The translations under genes and the position numbers were made by a program. 64,000 bases of DNA from Latrodectus hesperus (Eukaryota; Arthropoda; Arachnida; Araneae; Theridiidae): assembly GCA_037975125.1 (NCBI GenBank), contig CM075862.1, positions 78,839,843 through 78,903,842 on the forward strand. Direction: 5' to 3'. Under the pieces are notes generated by a model. That model saw only the letters and a list, made by a program, of their open reading frames with translations. It was not told where the DNA came from and made no database searches. Shown here in pieces: positions 44,141-55,433 of this stretch. Positions within the stretch are counted from its first letter, which is position 1. Every line of letters begins with the position of its first letter.

Positions 44141-44151
44141 AAATTTTTCCT

Positions 44152-44419
44152 GTCACCCACCCTGCTTAGTAGTCAGCTTGACTGACTGCGGATAGGGAGG
44201 TCTTGGGTTCGAATCCCAGAATTTCTCTCTCTCTCCTGTTTTTGTCCTTTCCTTGTATGAATGGGTTGTGAATGGTTGCCTACCCTATAAACGGGTCCCT
44301 ATGGCATGTGTGTACAGAGGAAGTCGGACTTCACACCTAATTATGGTTCAGTTGGAAAAATGCATCAGCGCCCCTAATAATTCCAGCCTAGCTGGCACTA
44401 GACAACAATAACAACATAC
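44152..44419 (+). mobile_element. SINE-B copy, plus strand, with TSD
   Basis: Head with B-box tgggttcgaatcccagaa, body with ctaccctataaacgggtccc, tail gacaacaataacaacatac. Flanked by aaatttttcct at 44141-44151 and 44420-44430. Confidence 0.92.
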
Positions 44420-44839
44420 AAATTTTTCCTTAGTTTTTCAACCTTTAAAGATTACTTCTTCTTTTGAATTTGACACCACATATGATTGCTTAACAGCTGA
44501 AAGGTATTAAACGGCAATTTTGAGCATTAAATCAAATTTTTTTCTGGCGTGACTTTGGATAGACAATAAACCATATATCTGCGTATCATACGAGAACACT
44601 AAAACTCCTAAGCACTCACCTTCAACAAGTGTTCGCATGAAGCAGAAATTTTTCATCTATCATTGATTGTTCAATAGAGACTGGAATGGAGAATTCGATA
44701 CGTTCACTTCTGAACAGCTAGACCTCACCATTTAGTTAGTGGAAGATTTTATTATAGATTCTTATGAAAATGGAGAACCAGATGGAGCATTTAAATTTTT
44801 ATTTTTGATAACCAACTATATAATGCTATCATGAATATA

Positions 44840-45153
44840 GCTGTGTCGTTAGGGGTCGTTGTTGCACCGGCATGCTTCCATGTATCTAGCCCTGAGTTGA
44901 GCTCTACCAGTTAGATAGAAGCAGCCGGGTGGAGTCTTCCGTGATATTGAAGCAGGGACCAAGCAGAAGATCTCCGAATACATGGACCTGCTAACCCCAG
45001 AGGTATCATTTCACTTGGTGGACATTGCGACCAACGTGCCCCAGCCGCTTTAGCGAACACGACGAATCTTCGGACACACTACTTTCCGATAATGAGCACG
45101 ATGCCGTAACCATTCAGCCCACCACATTCAGCCATGCACATTCAGCACACTAG
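44840..45153. other. Unclassified GC-richer segment
   Basis: About 310 bp of clearly less AT-rich sequence (ttgcaccggcatgcttccat, agcagccgggtggagtcttc, cgtgccccagccgctttagc). It lies directly against the SINE-C at 45154. There is no long ORF. It looks like part of an unknown repeat or an LTR fragment, but no second copy is in the window. Confidence 0.35.
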
Positions 45154-45455
45154 GGCCCTTGGTAACCTAGTGGTTAGGGCATCGGCATTCTGTCTGGAAG
45201 GGCTGGGTTCGATTCCCAATGCCGCCAAAGAGCCACCGAGTACGTGAGGTATACGAGTTCGTTAAATCCGTGGAATCGAAAATCCTGTGGTCTGTCGTTT
45301 AACAGTTAACATGGGTGAAATAGTCAAAAGAAAATTTCCTCCCGCTCCAGATCAAAGTCAAAATTAAGGGAGTAGATTCTCTGGTGGTGCCATCTATCGG
45401 AGGGGTTAAGAGCAAAAGTCGTACTTTGACCTTCATGATGCTCTGATTAAACGGA
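45154..45455 (+). mobile_element. SINE-C copy, 3'-truncated
   Basis: Good tRNA-like head (ggtaacctagtggttagggc; B-box gggttcgattcccaatgccg) and body (ggtggtgccatctatcggag), but it stops at gattaaacggaa, lacking the final 100 bp and the AAC tail. Loss of the 3' part must be a later deletion. Confidence 0.9.
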
Positions 45456-45662
45456 ACTGTGGATAATTAGACCAGCTAGTGTTTAATTACTACAGGTAAG
45501 TAAAGCTAGCCCCATGGTAGCCCGGTTGATTCAAGATTTAATATCCAGAAGTCCATCATTAATTATCCGAGCCATTTAACACAATTGGACCTGAGATAAA
45601 ATATTTAACGCATCAGGGATTTGTACGATTTATTACTCAATGGTAGTTAGGCCATCAATTCC

Positions 45663-45772
45663 AAATAATAATAATTAACGGGATTGTGGGGCATATTCTT
45701 GCGCCATATAGGATTTTCTCATTTATGGCGCAAGAATATGCCTCGCAACCCCGTTAACTATTATTATTATTC
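45663..45772. repeat. 110-bp near-perfect hairpin (palindromic mini-element)
   Basis: The left arm runs from ataataattaacgggattg to catattcttgcgccata. The right arm starts tatggcgcaagaatatgcc and returns to aaccccgttaactattatta. Arms of about 45 bp pair with only a few mismatches around a loop of about 15 nt. It could be a foldback/MITE or a source of hairpin RNA. Confidence 0.9.
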
Positions 45773-45779
45773 AAAAATA

Positions 45780-46600
45780 TATATAATTACCCACTTCTTG
45801 TTGCATATGGTTCTTTAAGGTGTCACTTTTGTAACTAAAAGCAGAATTTTATTAATCATCCAACCAATCGCCCTTGCATATTAAGTCAGTAGGCAGGAGA
45901 GTAATATTTTGTCAATAAAATAAGTAACGGTTATAAGTGCAAGTTCAAAAATCAAGTTTATCATTGTGATATTTCTAAGTAAGGGGAACTCTGATGATAT
46001 TGTGTGGATAAATAGGACTTCAGTATTTCATTGTGTACCTCTATACAAGTATATAGATATACTCAAGAGCATCCATCGTTCTATTAATTCTCTGACTATA
46101 ACTATTATTAAAATAATATATATAATGGAATTGTCTTATAGATCTTATTATATATTTTTTTCAGTGATTTTTTTTATTTATTAAGTAAATTTTACTATCT
46201 ACTTTCTTTTAGTTGATTTTAAATAATAATTTTGTTCCTATTTCATTCAATCTTTAATCAATCTTAAGGTACTTTCAATTAAAGTATTGTTATATTTTAT
46301 TAACAACAATTCTTATCTTTCATTGACATTCAAAAATTATTTTTACTTTTCGGATTTCTTTTCAAGTAGTATTTGATGAAATATTTTTCTTATATTTCAC
46401 GTCTCCCATTCTTCATTATTAGTCAAAAAATGAAATATTTTGATCTATGTTGCATATTATAACTATGATGTATCGTAAAGAAAAAAATTAACATTTCAAA
46501 TAATACTTTGACCATTAATTTTCACATATTTGATTTCTTGCATTCCACTTCATTGCTCATAAAATGATTCTTTGACATATATTGTACATTATATTTTTAT
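45780..46600. other. AT-rich spacer
   Basis: No recognised feature; the ORF at 45966-46184 is unsupported. Confidence 0.6.
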
Positions 46601-46610
46601 GATATACCAC

Positions 46611-47002
46611 GAGGCCGTGGTAGCCTAGTGGTTAGGGCATCGGCCTTCCATCAGGAAGGGTGGGGTTCGATTCCCAATGCCGCAAAAGATCCATCGAGTA
46701 CATGCGATATAAGTGCTCGTTAAATCTGTGGAATCGAAAGTCCTGTGGTTGGTCGTTGAGCAGTTACCATGGGTGCAATGGTCTGGAGAAATTTACTCCT
46801 CCTTGAGATCAATGCCAAAATTGAGGAAGTAGATCCTCTGGTGCTGCCATCTATCTGAGGATTTGAAGAGCATATGTCGTACTTTCACCTTCATGGTGCT
46901 CTGATTAAACGAAAGTCGCTCCCAATTGACTTAAATTCGCATAGCCAAGGCATAGCGAGCTTAGCTTGCCCAAGTGTGTCATTAATAACAATAACACAAC
47001 AA
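46611..47002 (+). mobile_element. SINE-C copy, full length with perfect 10-bp TSD
   Basis: A 392-bp reference copy for the family. Flanked by gatataccac at 46601-46610 and 47003-47012. Head: A-box gtagcctagtggttagggc and B-box gggttcgattcccaatgccg. Tail: gtgtcattaataacaataac. ORFs at 46874-47164 are artefacts of it. Confidence 0.95.
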
Positions 47003-47539
47003 GATATACCACACGTTATTCTAGATTTATTGCTTTGTGAGAATATGTTAAATACATTTTTAAATTCAATTATTGAAGTGTCGTGTTTAAAAATATTACT
47101 TATACACTTCATTTTCTTTGAAGAGTTTTTACAATGGATTTTTTACTACATTTTGAAAGCGTAATTTAATTGAAGGTTCGTATAAAAAACTGTGATATAT
47201 TTGTTTTCATATCTTCTAATGTTATTTTAAGAAATAATACATTTATTAAGAGAAACTTAGGAATAATAAAATTAAAAAACAAAAATTCTATAAAACTAAA
47301 TTTAAAATGATAAACGATTAAAAGCTTAAACTCGAAATATTTGAATAACATAAATTGGGATAAGTAATATGCTAATACAAAATGTCTGTTAATGTATTAC
47401 GCATTTAAAATTATTTGCAAGAGAAAGAGATCTAAATAACAAAATAGTCACTATTTTATATATATTTCGCTTAAGCCAAATATGAAGTGATAAGTTTAAG
47501 AATTTTAACTAGAAAGCGAATACAAACACAAGGTGTCAA

Positions 47540-47990
47540 AATATGCAAAATCTAACCAAAAGACTGGAGAGAGGTTTCAAAACATCTCCAGCAGCACACG
47601 AATACATTCGAAAATACTCTTGTCTGCGTATGCAAATTTGCCAGAATAAGCTAGAATGGAGATTACAGAAAGTGAGGACGCAAGTTCAGGAGACACATCA
47701 CCTCTCTGCTTTGGCAAATTTCTGCATCGCAATAGCGGAGTTGTTGAATAGATGGAAGATTAAATATGCGGATTACAGAGCCCTTCCGGAAAGCACACTT
47801 CGCTCAAATATTTATATTTCGCCAGATCCGCCTCTCTATTGGGTAATCGAAAGGAACAAAGGCTGTCCGTAACGTCGGCTTTTTTTTTCCCCTTTGGCAG
47901 TCTGTTGGCGCGTTGCAGGATTTGTGCTGGATTGGGTTTTATTTTCATCTGGTGAAGCGTTTTGTTGACTTTTGTTTCCTGTCAAGCAAC
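47540..47990. other. Unique balanced island with a 109-codon ORF
   Basis: Non-repetitive and less AT-rich. An ORF at 47543-47872 (plus) has no features I recognise (no signal peptide, no cysteine pattern); an overlapping antisense frame at 47760-47948 is also open. The DNA contains gcggattacagag and gattaaatatgcggatta (homeodomain-like GGATTA/ATTAA sites). I favour a conserved regulatory element over a gene, weakly. Confidence 0.3.
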
Positions 47991-48314
47991 AACGTTTCAT
48001 AGAGTTGACAATGAGAAAATGACTTTTGACCTTGTTTGTGGCATTGCTTTGTATATAATGAATGAGGTCTCAATTGATTATATTGTTAAACTCAGAGCCA
48101 ACCGGTTTCTCTTCTTGAACGTTTTTATTATCTTTAATAGCAAAATTCATATACCAGTGCAGTTAAAATATAAAATACGGCAGCATTTAAAGAAATGTAA
48201 TTTATAATACTATTTAATGATATTATCATAAAGACTATAAATAAAAAATATTTCTTAAATATTCAGATTCAGAAATATTTAAGAAATATACTTTATAATG
48301 GAGCCTATATATAC

Positions 48315-48854
48315 CAGGGGTGGCCAACCACCGGCTCTTTGAAAGATTATTTGTGGCTCTTGATAAATGTGTACCCGAGAAAAAATCAAGCTCTATAGTT
48401 AAAATATAAGTCAACGGGACTATTACTGAATATTGGAAATTTGTACCAGAATCGAAGTATTATGAATAAAAACGGGCTGCTTTTTGAAATACAACAATAA
48501 TCGAAATAACGTACTTATGAGAATCATTTTATTCCTCTTTAAAATTCGTGAAATCCAAACACCGATCAATAGTAACTAACCAACATCTCAAAGAATTACT
48601 ATGAAGTACTGTCACGAATTAATCGCCAAACTTTAAAGTATTATCAAGAGAAGTAAAATCAATGTGTTTTGTTTTTAATATTTAAATTCAATACACATAT
48701 TTTGTACTTTTATTTATAATCTCAATAAATATAACTTATGTAAAAAAATTTTAATACCTTTTTTACTTTTAAATACCTATTTAGTTGCGGCTCTCGAAAA
48801 ATTTCGAATTTTGAAAATTGGGTCGAATTATAAAGGATGTTGCATACCACTGCT
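48315..48854. mobile_element. hAT-like non-autonomous element
   Basis: The left end caggggtggccaaccaccgg followed by ctctttgaaag is typical of hAT ends. The right end (gttgcataccactg), reverse-complemented, gives cagtggtatgcaac, a decayed partner. Near the right end, gcggctctcgaaaaatttcg echoes the left ggctctttgaaag. There is no transposase, and the 8-bp flanks no longer match well. Confidence 0.7.
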
Positions 48855-49559
48855 ACATGTAAAAGAAAGAGTGAAATTTTAATTTTAATATAAAATTATT
48901 AAATAAATGAATGAATTGTAATTAAACTGTAAATAAGTATTATTGTAGCAAACATATATCCAATTATAAATTGTATTTAAATTTATATATCTATATAAAT
49001 ATGTTTGATTAAGTTTATATATCTATATACTTAACGTAACGTTTTTAATTCGATATTTTCTTATGTCGAAAGTGAGTTTTGAACCTCTTTAAACATATTT
49101 TTCTATTAGAAGTCGCACTCACGAATTGCTAAACTGAAGTATATATATATATATATCCATAAATTATAAAAATCTGTAAAGTTTTGAGGAATGATGAAGT
49201 TTTTCAGTTATTAATAAAAATTGTGTCACATCTGAATGAGTGATATTATTACTTAGAAATAAATCTGTGAAATCACAAAAAAATAACAGCAATGAGAACT
49301 ACCCAATACTTCATAGTTTACTGAAAGGAAGTTATTTTTTATCTTTATATAAACATTTTTTAATGCTACTCATACTTACACTACAGAAATATTGAAGCTT
49401 TAAAATAAGGAAAATACACACATTATATAACTAAAATTTCAAAAGAAATTAAAGCGTTAAAAGAAATAAGCTTAAACAATTAAAGAAATATAATACTTTT
49501 TAGGTATAAGTATGCAATTTAAAAAATAATTAACAATATTTGAGACCAATCAATCATAA

Positions 49560-50110
49560 TTTTGTATCATTCTTTTTAATGGCACATCCAGTATTAATCG
49601 TATATGACGTTTTGTCTCTAATGCAGCTGCTTTTACTTTTATTGAACGTCATATTCACCAAATTCTAATGGAGTTTATGAGCTAAATAAGAACAACAAAC
49701 ACACCTAAAAGAAGGAAAAACAGTATTATTTATTGTCTTTTGTGCCAAAGAGCTTTTCTGTGTTTAAAGATGCATTTAAGGCTCTCGCCCGCCTGGCGAA
49801 AATGAGGGTTTTTAGCGCCTATGGAAAAGTGGATCGAATTTAAGTATCGCAGGCGAATGTGATCTTGGAAAACTTCCAAAACATTCTTCTCTACCTGCCT
49901 TCATTGGGATTTGAGCTCGCTTTATTGCTATGAAATCAGTTGCCGTATCTACATGCAGGGCCTCACCAGCAGGAAAGAAAAAAAATCAAACGATTTTAAT
50001 GGAAATAGAAGCGGTCAGTTTACCAGCTGTAATGTTGGAGGAGGATATTTTTGTGTATTTCCAGAATTAGTTTTCTGGAAGGTTTTTAGAGATAACATTC
50101 TTATTGATGC
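49560..50110. other. Unique balanced island (possible conserved element)
   Basis: About 550 bp of non-repetitive sequence, for example aaggctctcgcccgcctggc, gtttttagcgcctatgg and catgcagggcctcaccagc, in an otherwise AT-rich region. The 70-codon ORF at 49911-50123 is not convincing. Role unknown. Confidence 0.3.
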
Positions 50111-50911
50111 ATCGCATAAATGAACCATTTAATCCAGCCAAAGACCAACTTAAATCTAAATAAAATAGGATTTGCTGAACTTGGTGTATTTGGAAGCCTA
50201 ATTTATATGTACGATTTCATTCACAATTAAAACGTAGATTATAACTGCTGTTTGAATATGTTTGAAACTGTTATTTTTTTAGAAAAAGAAAGATTTTAAA
50301 TCCGAAACGAATAAGATACCATGCATGCTTTCTGCAACCCCAAAACCGGATCCCTTTAATTTTGAAAAATAAAAATGATCTAATCCATTATTTAAAATTC
50401 TTAAAAATTCGAAACATTTATATATTTAAAATAATTATGAGGATTTATAAAAATGCAACACATATATTTCATTTAAATGGAACTATATTTTACTTCGAAG
50501 AAAAATTAAATCATTAAATGTTCCTTAATACTTTTTAAGTATTTATACTTACAAATATTACATAAACATTACTACAATGTCAGATGAAACAGAAAACATG
50601 TTTGCTATATTTTATCTCCATTTTTATAAGTGCTTGCGTTTGACAGGAAGGGGTGGTGATATAAATAAATACTGCTAATACTAGGTTATTCCATTGAATA
50701 TCATAACAAATTAGGTTAGAGTATAAAATTGTTAAATATTGTCTTAAACAGAGTTCTGAACAATTTTTATTAAGTCAGGGACAAAAATATGTATTTTTAT
50801 ACAAATCACTGAATAAATAGTTTTCTCTATTTATAAACTTGTGGATTAACTTGAAGTTATAAAAAATATGTCCTAGGAAGTTTTTACCATAACAGTAAAG
50901 TACCATTAAAC

Positions 50912-51293
50912 TGTAGCCGCGGTAGCCTAGTTGCTATGGCACCGGCCTTCTGTCCGGAAGGTCTGGGTTCGATTCCCACAGCGTCACAGACTCACCGAGT
51001 ACACGCGTTACACGTGCTCGTTAAATCTGTGGAATCTAAAATTCTAGGGTAGGTCATTGAGCAGTTAACTTGGATGTTATGCTCTGGAGAAAATTTCTTT
51101 CGTCTCCAGATTAATGTCAAAATTGAGAGAGTGGTTTATCTGGTGGTGCCATCTATCGGAGGAGTTTGGAGAAAAATCGTAATTTCACCTTCGTGGGGCT
51201 CTGGTTAAACGAAAGATGCACCTTACAAACTTAAATTCGCATAGCCAACGGCATAGAGAGTTTGGCTTGCCCACGTGTCATAAGTAACAACAA
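50912..51293 (+). mobile_element. SINE-C copy with TSD
   Basis: A 382-bp plus-strand copy with B-box gggttcgattcccacagcgt and tail cataagtaacaacaa. Flanked by cattaaac at 50904-50911 and 51294-51301. Confidence 0.92.
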
Positions 51294-51730
51294 CATTAAA
51301 CCAAAGTAGCGTATCTACTTTAAATTTGTGATTCAAATTTTATGTCTTGGCCACACATAGCTCAGTAAAAAGATCTGAACGATTTTCTTTTATTTACGAA
51401 ATTTCTCATCTCATATAGAAAAAAAAAAACAATTTTGCGAGTGTTTTGCTTAATTCGAAATCCAGAATGTAAAAGAAAGCAAGCGAAAAAGAGATGGGAA
51501 AGATTCTATATCATTTAACTAAAAAACAAATAAATACTGTCCTAGTGTTTAGACCGTGGAAATTGACAAGAATTCTATGTTCGTTACAAGCTATTATTGT
51601 AAAAATGAAAGATCGATAGAAATCAAAGATTGTTTTTACATTCTGTTTATGCAAGTGTTGTTGTTGCTACTAATCTCCATGTCTAAGAGTATACTAGACG
51701 AGCTACACGAGTTCACTCCCTTTCAGAAAA

Positions 51731-52087
51731 TCAGAAACAAACGTAAGAGATTATTATGTATAAAACCTCAAGAGACAACTCCAGGCACTCAAAAATATGT
51801 GCCGGTGATGTCGGTTGATTTTGGCATTTAGGACTATTTGGATATGTTTTGAGGTCTCTCTCGAAAGTAAGTCCCTTCAGGTGGCCACTGAAGAAGCGGG
51901 AAAGTGTAGTCTGAACATATCTATCGCAACCAATAGTCAGAAATCTTTCAGGACAATTAGCGGGATCACTTGTCAAAATGGTAAGACCTTGTTGTTCGGA
52001 ATGAATGACTCTGAGCTCAATTGCAGTTGGTATTGAATAACAGGACATAGCTATTACGCTATTGCTTTCTTCGTAAGCATTCCACAA
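51731..52087 (-). pseudogene. LINE ORF2 C-terminal fragment (third LINE type)
   Basis: A 118-codon minus-strand frame includes RFFSGHLKGLTFERDLKTYP followed by CxxCxxxxxxxxxHIFECLEL. A conserved SGH...F block leading to a CCHC-like knuckle ending HIxxC is the usual C-terminal end of jockey/R1-group ORF2 proteins. The rest of the element is missing or unrecognisable. The upstream residues (SDPANCPERFLTIGCDRY) are unassigned. Confidence 0.6.
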
Positions 52088-52099
52088 AGTGTGGGTCTT

Positions 52100-53589
52100 G
52101 GCAGTTTACCAAACTTCATCTCTTGTGATCTAGTACATTCGAGATGCTATGTATGATAAGTCCATCCTGAAGAAATATTGTGAAACAGGTGTGAGCAAGT
52201 ATAAAATTAATAAAATATTTCAGTACTTTTTTTATTTGTAGCCGTATTAAATGTCTATAAATATTAAAAGAAATGTATATAATGTTCGTTTATTAAATTA
52301 GTTTCATCTTGGTTTTTAAAAACGAAATTTTGCCGTCTATTCACAATTTATACTATAATTTTGTTACGCATTGAAGAGTAGATTTGAGTAGCAATAAATA
52401 TTCTTGGAAACGCACCCATTAAAATATGTTCTAAGTATTGTTAGTTATTTAAATTAAATACACATTTTAGTACACAAAATGTTTAATTAAATAGACAAAA
52501 TAAAATTCACAAATCATCGACAAATTTCGTTATATATTATATTTGTAGAACGTATTTCTGATAAATATAAAATCGATTTTATCAAGATATTCTTTGAACA
52601 AGCATACAAAAAAATTTAAAACGTAGATGTAAAAACATTTGTTGTATGATAATTATTATAAATAAAATCTCAGCTACTAGAAACCAAATATCTTTAGTAT
52701 AACTGAAAAGAATTTTGCTTTTTTATTGGATTAAAATCGATAGATTTGTAGAGCTTAGATTAAATTGATAAAATATATTGTGCATGTGAATAATTTTAGA
52801 CTTTTTAAAAGAATGTTTTTATTGTAACTTTTGAAACAGATGAACGCAGATCATCTAAAAAATCTTCTCGGTTACATCGAAAATTTTAACTTTTAATGAT
52901 ATTATCCAAGTATATAAATTATTATTTTGTACTTCCACATAGTATAGATAAAATTATTTTTATGTCTTCTATCTAATTGGGTTCATTAAAACTGTGTAAC
53001 TACGATTTTAATTATCTCATTTGAATGTTAATGAACATGTTATCAAAGACTTGTGTGTGATAATCAGCTTAAATATAGTAAAATATTTTACTTATATATA
53101 GTATAATATTTTACTGTATTTAAGTCTGACACAAAAGATGTTAATGATATAATGTATATTAACACATCATATTATATTATATATTATAATATAATATATA
53201 TAATTTGCTTATTTTTATTTATATAAAAATATTCTTGGCTGTATATTTTTCATATTTTATAAGCAATCGGCTTCAAAATTTTTTAATTGTTTTTGTTATG
53301 CTATATTGTTTCAATATTAATTTGTTGTAGTTAGTATAGTTACGAAAATTTTACTCTAAATATAACTGCTTTCGATTTTCCTGATATCCCTATTAAGATT
53401 TTAAAAATTGCTATTAAAACTTCAAATCTATTAAATTATTCCTTTTTAACAAACGTTTTAAAAATATGTTTTTATTTGCTGCAAAACTATTCGTTTTGCG
53501 AAATTTACAAATAGTTTAGCAGCAAGTAAAAATGTTTTAAGGCAAAGTTTAAAATTTGCTGTTAAACAATTTTAACTGGACTCATAAAA
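52100..53589. other. AT-rich spacer
   Basis: No gene. Local AT palindromes occur near 53095-53125 (agtaaaatattttact twice) and 53165-53205. Confidence 0.6.
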
Positions 53590-55433
53590 TCTATTTGGTT
53601 GTCCCCTTCTTCTCTTTCTATTGACACAAGAGCTTCTCTTTCTATTAATACAAGGGTTGCATTTACGGTGGGCAGCAGTGTAAGAAGATGCAATTTTCTG
53701 CTGACATTTTAAGGGCAAAACATGCCTCTAGCATAGTATTCCTAGTGCGTGTTATGATCACGATATCATCAGCATAAACAAAGAGTTACAACGATTTGGT
53801 AAATATGGTAGCTCTGGTGTTGATGCCTAAGTTGCTAAGTGTCCATTCCAAGGAAAGATTAAAAAGAAGGCAAGAAAGAGCATCTCATTGTCTCACACCA
53901 TTCTTTATTCAAAAAAAAAAAATCTCTCAAACAATCGCATAATTTCCCACTAGAAACTGTGTTAGTCAAAGTGGCTTTAATTAGCGCTAGAAGTTTATTA
54001 GGGATGTCCAGTTCAGCAAGAGCTACAAGTAAAAAGTCCAGATCAATACATCATAGGCCGCCTTGCTGTCAATAAAGAGACAGTGTAATTCAATTCTAAA
54101 CTCTAGATTTTTCAAGAATTAGGCAAAAATTGAACATCTGTTTAGAGGTAGATTTCCTCTTCCTGAATCCACATTGATAGTCACCAATTACATTACTAGC
54201 CCAAGGTGAAATTCTGTTAATAAGGGTATTCAAAAAATCATTATAAATAGTGTTCAACAGACTAATGCTTCTGTAATTGGAGCAACAAGTTCGGTCTCCT
54301 TTTTTAAAAACATGGCATAAAATGCCATGAGTTCAATCTGATGGCAATATTTCATCATTCTATAAGGAAAAAATGATATCATTTAGGCATTTAATGGTCA
54401 AATGTTAGCAAAACTTCAAAAGCTCAGCCGGTACATGATCAGAACCTGAAATCTTATTTAATTTCAGTGATTTAAGGGCCAACTCAACCTCAGTTGGTGT
54501 GCATTTGTTTGTCCCTATGAAGAGTCACCAATTACACAAGTCAGATGGTGCATTAATAAAGTTGCTAAAATATTCCATCTATATAATAGAAATAGTTTTA
54601 GCATCACTAAGAATTTAAACATCATTATTTCTGCTATAAGTAACTCTGGATTTGAAATCCCTTCGACTATCATTGATCAACTTATAGAAAGTTCTGTTTT
54701 CAATGCTTCTTCTTGGTTTCTCAGCATCTTTGAGTAGATAATCATGAAATAATCGGTTTTTTTGTGGATTTACTTTTCGAGTCATCTTGCAAACTTATAA
54801 TTCCAACTAATGATTCCCAAGTGAATCACTTACTATGCATATTATGGTAAGCTTTACCTTTTGCTTCTCTTACAAATTTGGATTCCTCATCAAACCAATC
54901 TTTTTTTATTGGTCTTTAAAATACAAAGCATAAAATTTCATCATCATTATCCAAAATCTTTTCTTTTACGAGAAGCATTTTATTTTCCACATCAGTCGCT
55001 ACAGCGAAATCAAGTCTTTCAACTTTACAATGTAGTTTTTCTTCAAATGGATTTTTAATTTTCTCATCCTTTAACTTACAAAAGTTAAATTTAGGGTCAC
55101 ATTTTTTTAAATATTTTTAAAAACCGAAATTTTTGCATTCAATCTAATCACAATCAACGTTGGCGCCTCGAAACGCCCTGACTTCCAAAAGGTTAGATTA
55201 GTGCTTTTATCTATTAAAACATGGTTGATTTTATTAAAAGCGTCATTATCATGTGATCTCCAAGCTCTCTTACATATATATCTTTGTGTGGAAACATTAT
55301 CCTTCCCACGTTCATCAATGTCAACTTCAAAATCAACAAGTTTGATGCCATTATCCTTAGTACTTGAATGCAGACTATGATTTACAATGTAAGGTTTAAA
55401 TTCATCCCATTTTCCTGTTTTTGCTAAAATCAT
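53590..55433 (-). pseudogene. Decayed RTE-like LINE: endonuclease and reverse transcriptase remnants
   Basis: Minus-strand RT motifs survive in scattered frames. IGDYQCGFRKRKSTSKQ is near 54150-54195, LFIDSKAAYD near 54060, NGVRQ-stop-DALSCLLFNLSLEW near 53840-53905, and LFVYADDIVI near 53755-53790. The upstream frame at 55107-55433 matches the end of an endonuclease domain: KDNGIKLVDFEVDI, QRYICKRAWRS, NKINHVLIDKSTNL and FEAP, but the usual SDHxL is gone. Stops and frameshifts are many. The motif set fits RTE-like elements often annotated as craniofacial development protein 2-like. It is clearly old. Confidence 0.82.

Noticed and set aside
51556..51831. 91-codon plus-strand ORF
   Set aside because: Mostly antisense or flanking to a LINE ORF2 fragment, with no recognisable features.
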